Shown here in pieces: positions 23,401-31,247 of a stretch of DNA of 41,618 bases. The notes under the pieces were generated by a model, which worked only from the letters and a program-made list of their open reading frames with translations, was not told the DNA's origin and searched no databases. Where the stretch lies: the NCBI GenBank assembly GCA_029977705.1, contig JAPOKJ010000032.1:1-41618 (forward strand). Reading direction: 5' to 3'. This DNA is from Burkholderiales bacterium. Lineage in GTDB: Bacteria > Pseudomonadota > Gammaproteobacteria > Burkholderiales > Burkholderiaceae_E. Within the stretch, counting starts at the first letter, position 1; every line of letters starts with the position of its first letter. Both the position numbers and the translations under genes were made by a program.

Positions 23401-26324
23401 ACGCTGTTGTCGAAGGCATAGAAGCCGCCCACCAGCCGCTTGCGGGTGCTCAAGGTCTCGCGCAGGCGGGCGCGGATCTCGACCTGCTGACCCGAGATCG
23501 GCTTGCCCGCATGATCGAGCACCACCACCTGCGTGTTGAGCGCCTTTTCCACCGAAACCCAGCTCTCGGTCTTCAGGCCCACCACCAGGGCCGCAGGCCA
23601 CAGCCGCGCCTTGCTGGAGAGGGTCTGGATCTCGCCATTGGCATCGGCATAGGTGGCCTCGAACTGGACATCGGCCGGTTCGCGAAGGGCGGGCATTTTC
23701 TCGATCACGACTGCGCCCGAGCCCTTGGCATCGAGCTTGACGGGCAGATTGCTGGCCACCACGCGGCGCTGGCTGGCGCCCTCCTCGCCCTCGGCATCTA
23801 CACCGCCACGGGCGGCTGTCGCCTCGACCGGCGGCGGCCGGAAACTGAAGCCATCAAAGCCATCGAACGCGATGGCCGCCGGGCTCATCAGGGCCGAGAC
23901 CGTCATCGCATGGTGGGCTGCCGGACCCGAAGACAGGTAGTCCAGCTGCAGCGCCAGGGGCAGACGCTCGGGCGCCACCTTGGTGGCATCGGCCTTGAGT
24001 TGGACCCGACCGGTCATGGTCGGCAGCTTGAACTCGGAGACCCGGAAACTGGCCACCACCTGGGGGCTGCTGTCGTCATCCTGCGACGCGTCATTGCCGG
24101 CATTGCCCAGGCCGGGCCGTCCCTGCCTGCCGGCAGGCTTGAGGCGCAGTTCGTACACGCCCAGCCGGGCCTGCCTGGGGATGGCCCACTGTCCCTTGGC
24201 AAAGCGGTTGTCACGCCAGTCCATCGGCACGGCAAAACGATCGCCCGACCCCAGGTGCACCGCCTCCAGGGCCTTGGGCAGCTGGGTCGATGGCATCAGG
24301 GTCAGGCCACGCGAGGACTCCAGCCGCGAAAACAGCTTGAACGAGAGGGTCTCGCCCGCGCGCAACAAACTGCGGTCGAGCACGGCCTGGTGACGCTGCC
24401 CGCCGTTCGAAGTGTCGGCATAAGGCAGGTTGAAGCGCCAGGTCTCGATGCCACGATTCCACTCGCTGAGCACCAGCCCCAGATCGGTGACCCCGTCGGC
24501 CCCCTTGGCGCGCGCCGTCAGCATGTAGCGTGGCAGGTTGCCGTCCTTGCAATCCCCGCTGCCGCGCGCCATGTCGTTCAGGCGCATCCCGATCAGGGCA
24601 CGGCCCTGCGCATCGGTACTCCCCTCCCAGACGGTCTTTCCAAAACAGTCGGTCAGGCGCAGCGCGGCATCACGCACCGGTGCCGCCTTGTCCAGGGTGG
24701 TGACCCAGACCAGCGAATTTTCTTCGCCCTGACGCAGGTGAACCGACAGGTTGGTCACCAGGGCCATGGTCTTGACGAACATCGGCATGGGTCCCTTCGG
24801 ACCCCGGGCAAGCAGGGACTCGCCCAGGCGGGCCGATTCGAGCTCGAGCACGAAAAAGCCCGGCTTGGGCATCGGCAGGCCGACGACCTCGAAGGGATAC
24901 TCGCCCTCCTTGGGCTCGCCGCCCGGCCGCGGCAAGGCCAGGGTCTCGGCGCGCGTACCAGTGAGCAGGCTTTGGGCGCGCGAGTCCTTGACCTTCGGGT
25001 CATCGCTGCCGCGCTCCCGGCCCGCCGCCTCGCGCAGGCGACCAAACCAGTTCAGGATTTCGACATCGTCATCGACCGCAAGACGACGCAGCTGGGCGCC
25101 AGCGGCCTGCGCCGGCAACTCGATGCGACGCAGCGTGATCGGCACCACCGGATCGGCCTTGCGCTCGATCAGGCCGAACTCGGCACTGGCAAACTTGGCC
25201 AGGGGCGGCGCACCGGCGGTGCGCAGGGCCAGCGGGAACAGGCGGGCATTGGACAGCGTGCGCCCGGCATCATCGGTCAGGGTGCCGGGCAGCTCGAGGC
25301 TCAGCTCGGCCTTTTCGGCAAAGGGCGGCATGAAACGTATATCCCCGACCACCGCCTGCTTGCGCTCTTCGCTGCCTATTTGAGGCTGGCGTACGCCATC
25401 AGGCGTCTTCAGACGAATCTGCTCGGCCTGCTTGAGCGGTACCGGACTGGAAAACGACAAGGTGATCGGACGGATCGGCGTGCAGGGCGCCTGCGCGTTC
25501 TCGCGTTCGCAGCTCATGGTGGCGGTGAAGACATCGCGCACCGCATACTCGAGTCGTCGGGTCGTGCTCTGGCGGATGCCGTTGACGCTCTGGATGCCAG
25601 CGCCCCAGACAATCGCCATCTTCGTCTTGGGTGTGGCCGCCTGGGCGCACTGGACCGCGAGCATGGCGCGCTCGCTGTCCTCATAGCGGGCCAGTGCGGC
25701 CCCGCCGCGCGGGCGCATGCCCAGCACGGTCTGGATCAGCTGCTCGCGCTCCTTGCCCTCGATCAGCTTGAGCGGCACCCGCTCGGCCACGCCCTCCAGT
25801 GCACACCAGGCCCCCGACTTGACCGAAGCCACATCGACCGGTGCACTGAGCGTCAGGAGGAAGGCATTGTGTTCCTCGACCGTAGCCCCCACCCAGGGGT
25901 GGGTGTTCAAGACCCTCGGGCCGCCGGTATTGAATACGTACAGCGGCTTGCTGCGCACCGCCTCGCCGGCGAGGCTGGCCAGCCGGGGACGCGTCGTAAA
26001 GCGACAGGTCAGGCCCGCAGGCAGGCTTTTTTCGAAGGCCAGGACCCAGGTGCTCTGGTCAGCCCAGAAGCCCTGCGCAGGGGCGGCACAATCCACCTGG
26101 AAGGGGGGCGCAGCCTTGCGATCGCCAACGGCCACCATGGGCGCGGAAAACTGGGCGCGCACCTCGGTGACACCGCCGGCCTCGCCTTCCGGGGAGAAGC
26201 TGCGCAGCTCGGCCGCCTGGACGCTGGACAAGGCCAGCAGCAGAGGCAGCCCGGGAACCAGGCCCTGCCTCGTGGATTGGACGACACGGCGGAACCAGCC
26301 CCGCCCAGTCACTGACCCGGTCAT
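20418..26324 (-). CDS. Bacterial alpha-2-macroglobulin with intact CLEQ thioester
   Basis: This 1968-residue protein is a bacterial alpha-2-macroglobulin (YfhM/ECAM family), a periplasmic trap that covalently captures proteases after bait-region cleavage. It starts with a signal peptide (about 18-38, ending VQAAELR), then macroglobulin-like beta domains. A bait/hinge region lies around 1200-1330 with a glycine run (PPGGGGGMGP). The thioester motif is C1510-L-E-Q1513 in FACLEQRTSK, inside the alpha/alpha toroid TED domain, followed by a receptor-binding-like C-terminal domain. E. coli YfhM is a lipoprotein, whereas here the signal region has no lipobox cysteine, so the protein may be soluble. 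It is longer than the ~1650-residue E. coli protein. It is cotranscribed with pbpC. Confidence 0.92.
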   Translation of the reverse strand: MTGSVTGRGWFRRVVQSTRQGLVPGLPLLLALSSVQAAELRSFSPEGEAGGVTEVRAQFSAPMVAVGDRKAAPPFQVDCAAPAQGFWADQSTWVLAFEKSLPAGLTCRFTTRPRLASLAGEAVRSKPLYVFNTGGPRVLNTHPWVGATVEEHNAFLLTLSAPVDVASVKSGAWCALEGVAERVPLKLIEGKEREQLIQTVLGMRPRGGAALARYEDSERAMLAVQCAQAATPKTKMAIVWGAGIQSVNGIRQSTTRRLEYAVRDVFTATMSCERENAQAPCTPIRPITLSFSSPVPLKQAEQIRLKTPDGVRQPQIGSEERKQAVVGDIRFMPPFAEKAELSLELPGTLTDDAGRTLSNARLFPLALRTAGAPPLAKFASAEFGLIERKADPVVPITLRRIELPAQAAGAQLRRLAVDDDVEILNWFGRLREAAGRERGSDDPKVKDSRAQSLLTGTRAETLALPRPGGEPKEGEYPFEVVGLPMPKPGFFVLELESARLGESLLARGPKGPMPMFVKTMALVTNLSVHLRQGEENSLVWVTTLDKAAPVRDAALRLTDCFGKTVWEGSTDAQGRALIGMRLNDMARGSGDCKDGNLPRYMLTARAKGADGVTDLGLVLSEWNRGIETWRFNLPYADTSNGGQRHQAVLDRSLLRAGETLSFKLFSRLESSRGLTLMPSTQLPKALEAVHLGSGDRFAVPMDWRDNRFAKGQWAIPRQARLGVYELRLKPAGRQGRPGLGNAGNDASQDDDSSPQVVASFRVSEFKLPTMTGRVQLKADATKVAPERLPLALQLDYLSSGPAAHHAMTVSALMSPAAIAFDGFDGFSFRPPPVEATAARGGVDAEGEEGASQRRVVASNLPVKLDAKGSGAVVIEKMPALREPADVQFEATYADANGEIQTLSSKARLWPAALVVGLKTESWVSVEKALNTQVVVLDHAGKPISGQQVEIRARLRETLSTRKRLVGGFYAFDNSVNYRDLGRLCSATTNSAGLATCKLDIKTAGNIELTAQAKDREGHLSQAFSDLWVTDRGELWFEGEDHDRIDLLPEKRRYQPGETARFQVRMPFRHATALVAVEREGVIDSFTVSLHGKDPTLEVPIKADYGPNVYISALVVRERLREVPWYSFFQWGWRAPVDWWKAFRENLSPTATVDLAKPAHKLGIAEVQVGLGGQALKVQVKADQSAYQVRSRAKVRVSVSDAQGKPLPAGTSVAFAAVDQALLELAANDSWNLLERMWMRRGYGMETYTAQMHVVGKRHYGRKAAPPGGGGGMGPTRELFDTLLLWNPEVVLNDKGEADIEVPLNDSLSRFRLVAVADHGSGQFGTGSTTIESRQDLQLIPGLPQLARSDDQYSASVTLRNTTARAMKVEVSAALEGQTLKLPPQTVEVPAQGAQELAWTVGNGEILRQQAGTERAVLTSTANFSWLFTAREVGGSGSDRVRIQQSVLPAIKPAVQQASLLQLGAESSALPLGLPPQTLPGSGSAQVSLSRSLLGSQTGLREFFRNYPFACLEQRTSKAIGLRDANLWRVIVSQLPLYLDGDGLAMYFPDNAGQAKGYDILTAYLLAVSHEAGWEIPDGELQRMHKGLTAFVEGRLTREFWSPQKDLAVRKLAAIEALSRRGVARPEMLEALTEDLVAWPTQALVDYRQILKRLPQVKDRDNRLRNTDNALRARLALSGTRMGFVNEQGDYWWWLMGSADLNANRLILAMMGEPAWSADIGRLVTGSLARQERGLWMTTTANVWGSLMLERFASEYERVPVSGQTRAAIAGGKTSTFNWPRDTDPAPATLPFQVAAGASTSLSLQHAGEGRPWAQVQVLAAVPRNEPVAAGYRINKTMTLVEGGKSAGFKRGDLVRVRVTVTAATPMTWVVIDDPIPAGAVVQGRGLGRDSAMAASGQQGGGSAWPVFQEIGYAGVKSYFDYVPKGEFSIEYTMRLNTRGEFALPATRAEAMYAPEVFGEFPNPKMAVQ

Positions 26325-26449
26325 TCTTCACCCCTGAACGAACCGCAATGGCTGCGGTGTGGAACATTGAATCGTGCCCGTGTGGCACCCTCAGGATGCG
26401 CCACGACATTGAGCAACGAGTATAGGGCCAGGCAGATGGGGCAGGTGTC

Positions 26450-26482
26450 CCGGCGCCCGGAAGAAACCTTCCGCAGCGCCGG
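26450..26482. terminator. Stem-loop after the NCS2 permease gene
   Basis: An outer stem CCGGCGC (26450-26456) / GCGCCGG (26476-26482) encloses a perfect inner stem CGGAAG (26458-26463) / CTTCCG (26468-26473) with an AAAC loop. It lies 15 bases after the permease stop on the minus strand. No T-tract follows, so it may act as an mRNA 3' stabiliser or Rho-assisted terminator separating this operon from the alpha-2-macroglobulin gene. Confidence 0.5.
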
Positions 26483-26497
26483 AGAAAATACACCCGC

Positions 26498-27997
26498 TCA
26501 GTGGGCGTCGGACTGCTTGGCGGCATCGATGGCCGCGCGCTGATCGGCCTTGGCGCCGTTGAAGAAAAGGTTCAACAGCACGGCCGAAATCGAGGCCAGC
26601 AAAATGCCCGACTCGATCAGCGGATGCAGGTCGTGCGGCATCCACTGCTTGAAGTTGGGCGCGATCAGGGGAATCATGCCGATCCCGATCGAGGTGGCCA
26701 CGATCAGCGCGTTGAAGCGGTTGTTGCGAAAGTCGACGCCGCCCAGGATGCGAATCCCGGTGGCCGCCACCATGCCGAACATCACCAGCCCTGCCCCGCC
26801 AAGCACCACGGTGGGCAGGGACTCGACCAGGGCCGCCATCTTGGGCAGCAGGCCGAGCAGGATCAGGATCAGGCCGCCGGCCACCGCCACGAAGCGGCTG
26901 CGCACACCGGTCACCGCCACCAGGCCGACGTTCTGCGAGAAGCTGGTGTAGGGGAAGGTATTGAAGATGCCGCCGATCAGGGTACCCAGGCCATCCGTGC
27001 GCAGGCCCTGGGCCAGTTCCTTCTGGCCGACCGGCTTGCCGGTCATCTCGCCCAGTGCCAGGAACATGCCAGTCGATTCGATCATCACCACGATCATCAC
27101 CAGGGTCATGGTGAGAATCAGGACCGGATCAAAGGCCGGGGTGGCGATCTCGAAGGGCAGCACCAGGTCGAACCAGCCGGCCTTGGCGACCTTGTCGAAA
27201 TTCATCATGCCCATGGCGGTGGCTACGACGCCACCGATCAGGATGCCCAGCAGCACCGAGATGTTGGCGATGAAGCCACGCGCAAAGCGCGTGATCAGCA
27301 GGATCGAGACCAGCACGATCGCCGCCACGCCGACGCCCTCAAGCGCTGCGTAGCGGGGATTGGGCACGGTGCCCACGATCGCCAGGCCCTTGGGCACCGC
27401 AGGCACGGTCGAGCCCGGTGCGCTGGCCGCGGCGCCGACATCGCTCAGCCACTTGGCATGCTCAGGGTTGACGATGCTCGGCGCGGTCGGTCCGAAGGGA
27501 TTGCCGAAAATCCAGTTGATGCCGATGCGCATCAGGCTGATGCCGATCACCGCGATGATCGTGCCGGTCACCACCGGCGGAAAGAAGCGCAGCATGCGCG
27601 ATACCAGCGGCGCTATCAGGATCGAGATCACCCCGGCCCCGATGATCGCCCCGAAGATCAGCCCCGCGCCTTCCACCCCAGGCTTGGCATTGGCCATCGC
27701 CACCATCGGTGCCACCGCTGCAAAGGTCACGCCCATCATCACCGGCAGCCGGATGCCAAACCACTGCGTGGCCCCGAGCGACTGGATCAGGGTGACCAGG
27801 CCGCAGCAGAACAGGTCGGCCGAAATCAGCATCGCCACCTGCTCCGGCGACAGCTTCAGGGCACGCCCTACGATCAGCGGCACGGCCACCGCGCCGGCAT
27901 ACATCACCAGCACATGCTGCAAACCCAGCGCCGTAAGCTTGCCTGCCGGCAAGACCTCGTCGACGGGCGCCACCGTCTGTTGCCTAGCTTCATTCAT
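26498..27997 (-). CDS. NCS2-family nucleobase/urate-xanthine permease
   Basis: The 499-residue protein is a nucleobase:cation symporter-2 with about 12-14 hydrophobic segments. The early LGLQHVLVMYAGAVAVPL (about 25-42) and the family motif QNVGLVAVTGVRSR, preceded by FPYTSFS, identify the group of proton-coupled xanthine and uric acid permeases. The acidic residue in ESTGMFLALGE lies at the substrate-binding helix. The ATG at 27997 follows a GGAGGA site; the larger upstream frame is not membrane-like. It ends the minus-strand purine operon, so uptake of urate or xanthine is the most economical role, although uracil cannot be excluded by sequence alone. Confidence 0.9.
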   Translation of the reverse strand: MNEARQQTVAPVDEVLPAGKLTALGLQHVLVMYAGAVAVPLIVGRALKLSPEQVAMLISADLFCCGLVTLIQSLGATQWFGIRLPVMMGVTFAAVAPMVAMANAKPGVEGAGLIFGAIIGAGVISILIAPLVSRMLRFFPPVVTGTIIAVIGISLMRIGINWIFGNPFGPTAPSIVNPEHAKWLSDVGAAASAPGSTVPAVPKGLAIVGTVPNPRYAALEGVGVAAIVLVSILLITRFARGFIANISVLLGILIGGVVATAMGMMNFDKVAKAGWFDLVLPFEIATPAFDPVLILTMTLVMIVVMIESTGMFLALGEMTGKPVGQKELAQGLRTDGLGTLIGGIFNTFPYTSFSQNVGLVAVTGVRSRFVAVAGGLILILLGLLPKMAALVESLPTVVLGGAGLVMFGMVAATGIRILGGVDFRNNRFNALIVATSIGIGMIPLIAPNFKQWMPHDLHPLIESGILLASISAVLLNLFFNGAKADQRAAIDAAKQSDAH

Positions 27998-28092
27998 GGG
28001 GATCTCCTCCTGGTTGCGACGATCATGGGGTCGTCGTGTTGTGTATGCGTTGTTCGGACAAGCCCCGGACTTTCCGTCTCTTGGGCAGGGTC

Positions 28093-28114
28093 GGGGGCAG
28101 GCCTGCCTGCCCCC
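28093..28114. terminator. 10-bp intercistronic hairpin between the M20 and permease genes
   Basis: GGGGGCAGGC (28093-28102) is perfectly inverted as GCCTGCCCCC (28105-28114) with only CT between, so the actual loop will open by one or two pairs. It starts 5 bases after the M20 stop. There is no T-tract, so an attenuator or mRNA-processing element that lowers or separates permease expression is likelier than full termination. Confidence 0.5.
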
Positions 28115-28119
28115 TGCAA

Positions 28120-29343
28120 TCAGCCTTGCAGCATCTGGTAGAGCGCCCGCGCCACCACCCGGGTGGCCTTGCGCAGGTCGGACAGCTCGAGGCGCTCGTC
28201 GGCACGCTTGGCATGCGACTCGAGCACGGTGCGAGGCCCGGCCCCATAGATCGCGGCTGGAATGCCGTGCTCGCCATACAGCCGCACATCGGTGTACAGC
28301 GGCGTGCCCGAGGTCGGGATGTCTTCGCCAAAGACCTCGCGACCATGCGCCTGCAGGGCATCGACCAGCGGCTTGTTCCCGGGCAGGGGCTTGAGCGAGT
28401 TGGCCAGCAGCAGGCGCTTGATCTCGACCGTGCCGGCAAAGCCCCGCGCGGCCTCGGCAATCACGCGGCGCACATCGGCTTCGACCTCGGCCGGGTTTTC
28501 CTCGGGGATCATGCGACGATCGAGCCGCAGCACCACCTTGCCCGGCACCACATTGGTGTTGGTGCCGCCTTCGATCCGGCCCACGTTCAGATAAGGGTGC
28601 TTGATGCCCTCGACCTTGGACAGGCGCTGCCTGTAGATCTCGTTCTGCGCGTACAGCGCATTGAGGATGCCCACCGCCCCTTGCAGCGCATCGATACCGG
28701 TGTCGGGGATGGCGGCGTGCGCCATCTTGCCGTGCACCGTCACTTCCATCTGCAGGCAGCCGTTGTGGGCCGTGACCACCTGGTACGAAAAGCCCGCCGC
28801 GAGCAGAAAGTCGGGCTTGGTCAGCTTGTGGCGCAGCAGCCAGCCCGGGCCGCACTCGCCACCGAATTCCTCGTCGTAGGTAAAGTGCAACTCGACTGCC
28901 CCCTTGAGCGGCAAGCCCAGGGCTTCGAGCGCACGCAGCGCGAAGGTATAGGTGGCAAAGTCACTCTTGCTCACCGCAGATGCGCGGCCATAGATGCGCC
29001 CACCCTCGATCTGGCCGCCGTAGGGATCCTTGGTCCAGCCCTCGCCCGGGGGCACGACATCGCCATGGGCATTGAGCGCGACCGTGATGCCCTCACCGAA
29101 GCGCCGGCGCACGATCAGGTTGGTCAGCGAGGTCAGGCCATAGGCCTTGACCTCGGCCTCGGGAACGGGATGCTTTTCAGCCTGATAGCCAAAGCCGGCC
29201 AGCAGCTCGGCGGTGCGCTCGGCGTGGGGCGCATTGTTGCCCGGCGGTGTGTCGGTGGGGACCTGGATCAGCTGCTGCAGGAAGGCCACCTCTTCATCGA
29301 AGTGGGCGTCGATCCAGGCATCAAGTTGTTGGTAAGGGGTCAT
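28120..29343 (-). CDS. M20-family amidohydrolase/deacylase with atypical metal site
   Basis: The 407-residue protein resembles the ArgE/DapE group of M20 metallohydrolases, which cleave amide bonds with a two-metal site. H93 and D95 (AHGDVVPP), the Glu pair E158-E159 (TYDEEFGGE) and the C-terminal H377 (ESHAKRADE) are present. The usual bridging Asp of the GRGxADMKG motif aligns with Val in GRASAVSKSD, with an Asp four positions later. The GEP-type Glu ligand is replaced by AAGFSY. Either the ligands are shifted or the chemistry differs. The gene sits between the UraD-AllC fusion and the permease gene, so a ureido- or purine-derived substrate is inferred, not shown. Arginine or lysine synthesis is unlikely here. 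Confidence 0.82.
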   Translation of the reverse strand: MTPYQQLDAWIDAHFDEEVAFLQQLIQVPTDTPPGNNAPHAERTAELLAGFGYQAEKHPVPEAEVKAYGLTSLTNLIVRRRFGEGITVALNAHGDVVPPGEGWTKDPYGGQIEGGRIYGRASAVSKSDFATYTFALRALEALGLPLKGAVELHFTYDEEFGGECGPGWLLRHKLTKPDFLLAAGFSYQVVTAHNGCLQMEVTVHGKMAHAAIPDTGIDALQGAVGILNALYAQNEIYRQRLSKVEGIKHPYLNVGRIEGGTNTNVVPGKVVLRLDRRMIPEENPAEVEADVRRVIAEAARGFAGTVEIKRLLLANSLKPLPGNKPLVDALQAHGREVFGEDIPTSGTPLYTDVRLYGEHGIPAAIYGAGPRTVLESHAKRADERLELSDLRKATRVVARALYQMLQG

Positions 29344-29407
29344 GGTTCAGCAATGGAAAAATGATTCAGGGCTGGGATGAAGGCGGTGCGACCCGGTCGG
29401 CCCGGAC

Positions 29408-31201
29408 TCAGGCCAGCTTTTCGAGGTAACGGGCGAAGGCCTGCACCGCCAGTTCGGCATCGTCGTTGCTCAGGGTCTCGAGCGGGTTGTGGCTGATGCC
29501 GCCGTTGCCGCAGCGCACGAACAGCATGGCCTGGGGGCACAGCTCGGCCATCTTCATGGCATCGTGGCCCGCCCCGCTGGGCAGGCGGAAACATTCGAAG
29601 CCCATCTCGGTCACGACCTGCTCCCAGCGCGCCTGCCAGGCCGGCGCGCTGGGCGCGGCGGCCGCCCGCATGGTTTCCTCCATCCGGTAGCGCAGCCCCC
29701 GTCGGGCGCAGATCGCCTCGAGCCGGGCCAGCACGTCGGCCACCGCCCGGTCACGCTGCGCATCGCCAGGGGCACGGATGTCGAGACTGAAATGACAGGC
29801 TCCCGGCACCACATTGATAGAACCATTGGGAACCTGCCACATGCCGATGGTGCCGACCAGGTCGGCCTCCTGGCGGGCGCGCTCCTCGAGGTACAAACCG
29901 AGCTCGCAGGCAGCCATGGCGGCATCCTTGCGGATCGCCATCGGGGTCGTGCCGGCATGACTGGCCACGCCGGTGATCTCGACCATCATCCGCACCGACC
30001 CATTGATCGAGGTGACCACGCCCAGCGGGTGATCGCCCTCGAGCAACACCGGGCCCTGTTCGATATGGACCTCGATGAAGCCCTCGACCTGCTCCGGCCG
30101 GCGCGCTTGCGCCGCGATACGCGCCAGCAGCTGCGCGCGACGGGCCGGCGCGTCCGCCGGGGCCAGGGCCGTGCCCTCGATGGCCTCGAGCAGGCTGATG
30201 CCCTGCCCATCCTTCAGCTCCAGGCAGGCGGCCGGGAATTTCCCGATCACCGCCTCGGCGGCCAGGAAAGTGGCCTTGTAGCGCTGGCCCTCTTCCTCGG
30301 CAAAGCCGATCACCTCGAGGGTGAAGGGCAGGCGCCGACCCGCTGCATGCAGCTCGCGCACCACCGCCATCGGCACCAGGATGCCCAGGCGCCCGTCGTA
30401 CTTGCCGGCATTGCGGACCGTGTCGTAATGCGAACCGGTCAATACCGTCTTGCGCGCGGGGTCGCTGCCCAGGTAGCGTCCGACCACATTGCCCACCGGA
30501 TCGATCGCGACCTCGTCAAAGCCGCAATCGCGCATCCAGTCGGCCAGCTGGGCCGCGACTGCCTTGTGCGCGGGCGTCATGTACAGGGTGGCCAGTTGGC
30601 CCTTCTCGCGATAGCCCTCGTCACTGTGCACCGCCAGGGCCTCGGCCCAATCCCAGACCCGATTGCCTTGCGCCGGGGTGAGGCCAAACTTGTCATTCAG
30701 GCGGATCTCGACGATGCGGTGGATGTTGCGCAGGCACTCGGCCAGCTCGGCCTCGGGTTGCCCGTCCAGACGGCGGCGGAAGGTGTCGATGATCTGGGTG
30801 CGGGTCAGGCCGACGCCACGGGGACCGCGCACCGCGAGGATGAAGGGCCAGCCAAATTTCGCGTTGTACTGACGGTTCAGGGTCTGCAGGGCCTCGAATT
30901 CCTCGGCCGAGCAGTGGGTCAGGCCGGCCCGGCTCTGCTCGTCGGTGGACTCACTGGTCAACGCCTTCGAGACCATGGCCTTGCCGGCCAACTCGGGGTG
31001 GGCACGCAGCAAGGCGAGCTTCTGCTCCTGGCTGCTGTTGCGAACGATGCCGGCCATCACCTGCTTGAGATGGTTGAGGCTTCGAAAGGGACGGTGGGCC
31101 AGGGCCCCCTGTGCGATCCAGGGCGAGTGCTCGTAGGTGCCATCGAGCATGTGCAGGGCCTGCTCGGCACTGGCCTGGTTCAGTTGTTCGATCGTCAGCA
31201 T
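29408..31201 (-). CDS. Fused OHCU decarboxylase (UraD) - allantoate amidohydrolase (AllC)
   Basis: The 597-residue protein joins two purine-catabolic enzymes. Residues 1 to about 165 are UraD, which decarboxylates 2-oxo-4-hydroxy-4-carboxy-5-ureidoimidazoline to S-allantoin; the active-site H68 (RAHPELAGK) and E88 (STDEQSRAGL) are present, with FGWPFILAVRG. Residues from about 175 are an M20 allantoate amidohydrolase with H258 and D260 (GSHYDTV), D269 (KYDGRLG), E303-E304, the VHIEQGP motif and a late His (GISHNPLE). AllC releases ammonia and CO2 from allantoate. The fused steps are not consecutive, because allantoinase acts between them. The gene follows the GntR regulator by 46 bases and precedes the M20 gene. 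Confidence 0.92.
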   Translation of the reverse strand: MLTIEQLNQASAEQALHMLDGTYEHSPWIAQGALAHRPFRSLNHLKQVMAGIVRNSSQEQKLALLRAHPELAGKAMVSKALTSESTDEQSRAGLTHCSAEEFEALQTLNRQYNAKFGWPFILAVRGPRGVGLTRTQIIDTFRRRLDGQPEAELAECLRNIHRIVEIRLNDKFGLTPAQGNRVWDWAEALAVHSDEGYREKGQLATLYMTPAHKAVAAQLADWMRDCGFDEVAIDPVGNVVGRYLGSDPARKTVLTGSHYDTVRNAGKYDGRLGILVPMAVVRELHAAGRRLPFTLEVIGFAEEEGQRYKATFLAAEAVIGKFPAACLELKDGQGISLLEAIEGTALAPADAPARRAQLLARIAAQARRPEQVEGFIEVHIEQGPVLLEGDHPLGVVTSINGSVRMMVEITGVASHAGTTPMAIRKDAAMAACELGLYLEERARQEADLVGTIGMWQVPNGSINVVPGACHFSLDIRAPGDAQRDRAVADVLARLEAICARRGLRYRMEETMRAAAAPSAPAWQARWEQVVTEMGFECFRLPSGAGHDAMKMAELCPQAMLFVRCGNGGISHNPLETLSNDDAELAVQAFARYLEKLA

Positions 31202-31229
31202 GAGGAAAAATCCTGGTGGTCTTTCGTGG

Positions 31230-31244
31230 GGCGGTCAGGCCGCC
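31230..31244. other. Small intercistronic hairpin after the GntR gene
   Basis: GGCGG (31230-31234) and CCGCC (31240-31244) form a 5-bp stem with a 5-base loop, 3 bases after the gntR stop and before the UraD-AllC start. It lacks a T-tract. It might separate regulator from enzyme expression, but a stem this short in GC-rich DNA can be chance. Confidence 0.25.
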
Positions 31245-31247
31245 TGG

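Noticed and set aside
23511-26315. 934-codon open frame antisense to the alpha-2-macroglobulin gene
   Set aside because: It mirrors GC-rich codon structure of a certain gene, is His/Gly/Arg-rich and has no domain signature.
26498-28855. 785-codon frame as a longer permease with an N-terminal domain
   Set aside because: The part before 27997 is the out-of-frame shadow of the M20 gene; ATG 27997 has a GGAGGA site and the normal permease start.
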